The position numbers and the translations under genes are program-made. The notes beneath the pieces are model-generated. The model did no database searches, was not told the DNA's origin, and saw nothing but the letters and a program-made list of their open reading frames with translations. A DNA stretch of 64,000 bases from Dallia pectoralis. Lineage: Eukaryota; Chordata; Actinopteri; Esociformes; Umbridae. Shown here piece after piece: positions 61,576 through 64,000 of this stretch (position 1 is its first letter; each line of letters begins with the position of its first letter). The stretch spans positions 1,839,758 through 1,903,757 of the forward strand of contig CM055761.1 in the NCBI GenBank assembly GCA_029465975.1. The letters run 5' to 3'.

Positions 61576-61640
61576 CTAGATGCCCTAGAGATGCCCCAGA
61601 GATGCCCCAGAGATGCCCCAGAGATGCCCTGGAGATGCCC
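61576..61640. repeat. 11-bp tandem repeat
   Basis: Five to six copies of agatgccccag. Confidence 0.9.
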
Positions 61641-62627
61641 TCAGAGTGCCTTGGGCCTATGTGACTGGGTGTCAGTTTACACAAATGTGGACGAGCAGGT
61701 GTCTCTGTCTGGGTCAAGTGACAGTTAAACGATAATGGAGTGATGGGGTGTTTTAATGATGTCCCCGCTGCTGCCTGACTCATTTCAGGGGTGTGTGTAT
61801 TTTTCTGCCGTCTGTCTGTCTTTCTGTCTTTTGCTTTGGCTGTTCGTCTTTTTCTAAAGTAAAAAGGTACAAGTCCTCAGCCGTCACCTTCAGTGGTGCT
61901 TTTGCTAAATACCCATCAATCACGGCCCTGTGAACACCTGATGTCGCTGGAAGTTCTGGATTGACATGAAAATGGTGACATAGAGGTCAAAGTATGCTTC
62001 CTGTTTAATGCTGTTGTCAAGGATAGAAGCAGCTGCATGGCTAACTCATGCTAGCTAGCTACTAACTCAGCACTGGTAGCTTGTCAGATTGCTTTTGGTT
62101 GAGCATCTTCTATGTATTCAGCAGTATCACCGACTAGGTTTACTGGCTCGCTCGGCTACGTTGTTAGAATGCAAACAAGAAATAAATCCTACCCTTTGGC
62201 CAACGAAACGCTGTCGATGTCGAATGCAATTGTGTTCCGCTCATTGTTTGTCACACGTAACAAATCGAATGACAACACGCCTGTATTGTTTTGTCCAACC
62301 ACATTCAATTAAAGAATGCCAGATGCCTAGAATTTGGGACATCTCGTGTTCGCGTTAGCCTGGTACTTGGCTATAAACAATGACCAGAGCATATTTTAGG
62401 ATTGATTTAGTAATCCTTGGACCTGGCCTTCTCTCTCCTTGGCAGATTGAGAGAGCGATATGCTACATGGGATCACAGGGGTTGTTGTAAGAATAAACTG
62501 TCCACGAGCAAGGAAGAACGTAAGATAGTGCCGAATATTAATCAAGTCTAACAGCGGCCATATTATCGTCTGCCAAAGGTGTGTGTCGGAGTGCCCGGAA
62601 TGTGTGAGCTCTTTATACGGAGCTGTG

Positions 62628-62760
62628 AGGGCAGGGGAGGCCAGAGGAGGGCAGGGGGGGGGCCAGAGGAGGGCAGGGGAGGCCAGAGGAGGGCATGGGA
62701 GGGGAGGGCAGGGGAGGCCAGAGGAGGGCAGGGGAGGGGAGGAGGGTGGAAGAGAGGAGG
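62628..62760. repeat. Purine-rich minisatellite (gaggccagaggagggcaggg)
   Basis: Units of about 20-25 bp built from ggccagaggagggcagggg, G-rich on the plus strand, with G runs able to form quadruplexes. Confidence 0.92.
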
Positions 62761-64000
62761 TGACAGAGGCTTTATTTAAGCCAGCCGGGTAATCGCCTAT
62801 TAGGAGAGGGTTGTAAAACAAGCAGGAATTTGCTGTCAGGTCCTGTGAGGTTTTCATCAGGGTGGGAGGGAGGTAATGATTAGAGCTATAGCTGCCCTCA
62901 GGAGACCCCACGAGAGGAGTGAGTAAAGGAGGAGAAACGGAGGCCGGAGGAGAACGTCGTTTCACTCATAGTTTAAGCAGAACTTGGTATGTCGGTCGTG
63001 TGTAACTCTCCCCAAACTGTTCAGAGTTGCCGTGTGATGAGACGGGGTTGGGAATACTTTGGGAAATGACGAAACTGGGAAGGGAGACAGATGGGGTATA
63101 AAGATGAAAACCCACGCCCCTGTTTTTCTCCTTCAAGCCGGGCCAATGGAGCAATGGATAATAACGCCTTGAAGGATCGTAAGGTTTCATAGTTCCAGTC
63201 CTAGCTGGCCTGGGAACTGTATAAACGTTATATCGCAGAACACTAGAGCAGGTTAATATAGATCCCAGTGTCAAACCGATTCCACAGACGGCCTAATGTA
63301 TGCAGGCATTCGTTTTCTTCTCATTGTCGGTTCCCGGTTCAATCTGACTGTTGTCTTTTTTGATGACGGAGTTTCCAAAATGTTTTATCTCACTTATTTA
63401 ATTTGGGAGTGTTTTCGGGGGAGGGGCTAGGGTGAGGGTGCTCACTCAAATTAGCCAGATGCCAATCATAGAGCAGCTGGCCCCGGGGCTGAGGGGTGCG
63501 GCGCGGACCGGGTGATGTGAGGTGGGGCTTTACAGCTGTTAACATATCATGTTTGATGACATCATCGCCTGCTTTGCATTTAAAGATTTATAGGCCTCCG
63601 TATCGCCCCCCGGGGCCCTTCCACTTCACATCCCCGTTCATAACGCCCTCTCTATGCTCTCATCTACCCGTTCTTTTCTTTAATGTCCTCCCTCTCTCCA
63701 GAGTGTGAAGCCTGTGATTATGGGCCAAGCTGGAGCGGGTAGTACTGAGTCAGCACCACGAGGCCAGGCAACGCCAACTCACATCTCACCAGCACGCAAC
63801 TCGTACTTCATCTTATCCCGCGTGTCGGGCTTTTATTCCCTGTTAATTACTGTGCTTTTCCAGATGAAACTTCAGATGTGGCAGGTCCGAAAGGATGTGA
63901 ATACATACGTAGCAAACATAAATAAGCAACGTTCACAACAGAGCATGGCTCTATGCTGATTTTATACTGATGCTAGTATTGTGATGTTCTATTAATCTGA

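Larger units (their letters stand above)
22875..64000 (+). other. Gene-free 41-kb stretch, interpreted as ROR1 intron 1
   Basis: No coding exon is recognisable on either strand: every long open frame coincides with a tandem array or lacks homology I can name. ROR1 intron 1 is very large in vertebrates. Low-repeat stretches with no assignable feature: 23090-24240, 24450-25100, 25980-27130, 27450-28660, 28780-29120, 29170-30240, 30330-31870, 32210-34580, 35100-35460, 36090-36820, 38675-38910, 39400-41220, 41610-42300, 45380-46010, 47590-47810, 47950-48320, 48440-48950, 49510-49880, 49990-51850, 52240-52680, 53000-54250, 55210-55570, 56050-56900, 56990-57640, 57780-58220, 58400-60470, 60930-61560, 61650-62620 and 62765-64000. 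Confidence 0.6.

Overview
The window is vertebrate nuclear DNA, most likely from a teleost fish. It contains intron-split genes with GT/AG boundaries, degraded Tc1/mariner-type ends of fish (partly salmonid-like) character, a tRNA-derived fish SINE, and very many CA/TG microsatellites and minisatellites. I saw no prokaryotic features. Gene order and orientation match the human 1p31 block ITGB3BP(-) / EFCAB7(+) / PGM1(+) / ROR1(+).

Layout. 98-1844 (-): the first five coding exons of ITGB3BP (CENP-R), running off the left edge. 1845-2517: a short head-to-head interval, probably a shared bidirectional promoter. 2518-10027 (+): all 13 coding exons of EFCAB7 (612 aa, three canonical EF-hand loops). 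10028-12778: 3' UTR and intergenic DNA with transposon remnants. 12779-19043 (+): all 11 coding exons of PGM1 (563 aa, active-site serine, metal loop and phosphate loop intact). 19044-22765: intergenic DNA with minisatellites and a promoter-proximal triplicate of CTCF-like motifs. 22766-22874 (+): a single short exon ending in a good splice donor, which I interpret from position and form as ROR1 exon 1. 22875-64000: about 41 kb with no recognisable coding exon, consistent with a giant ROR1 intron 1, filled with tandem arrays and one young LTR element.

The genes are not a pathway. CENP-R acts at the inner kinetochore, EFCAB7 at the ciliary base in Hedgehog signalling, PGM1 in glycogen and sugar-nucleotide metabolism, and ROR1 as a Wnt5a-type receptor. 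They are together through conserved synteny.

The unusual part is how the tandem repeats relate to gene signals. The EFCAB7 exon 9/intron 9 junction is itself the repeat unit, giving about 44 copies of a strong 5' splice site. The last codons and stop of PGM1 are the first unit of a 54-bp array. PGM1 intron 10 holds about 19 copies of a branchpoint-plus-CAG motif, and PGM1 intron 8 has about 20 G-quadruplex motifs starting 17 nt after the splice donor. A 2.9-kb LTR element (378/376-bp LTRs, 5-bp target duplication) has no recognisable gag/pol and carries a long, minisatellite-built open frame.
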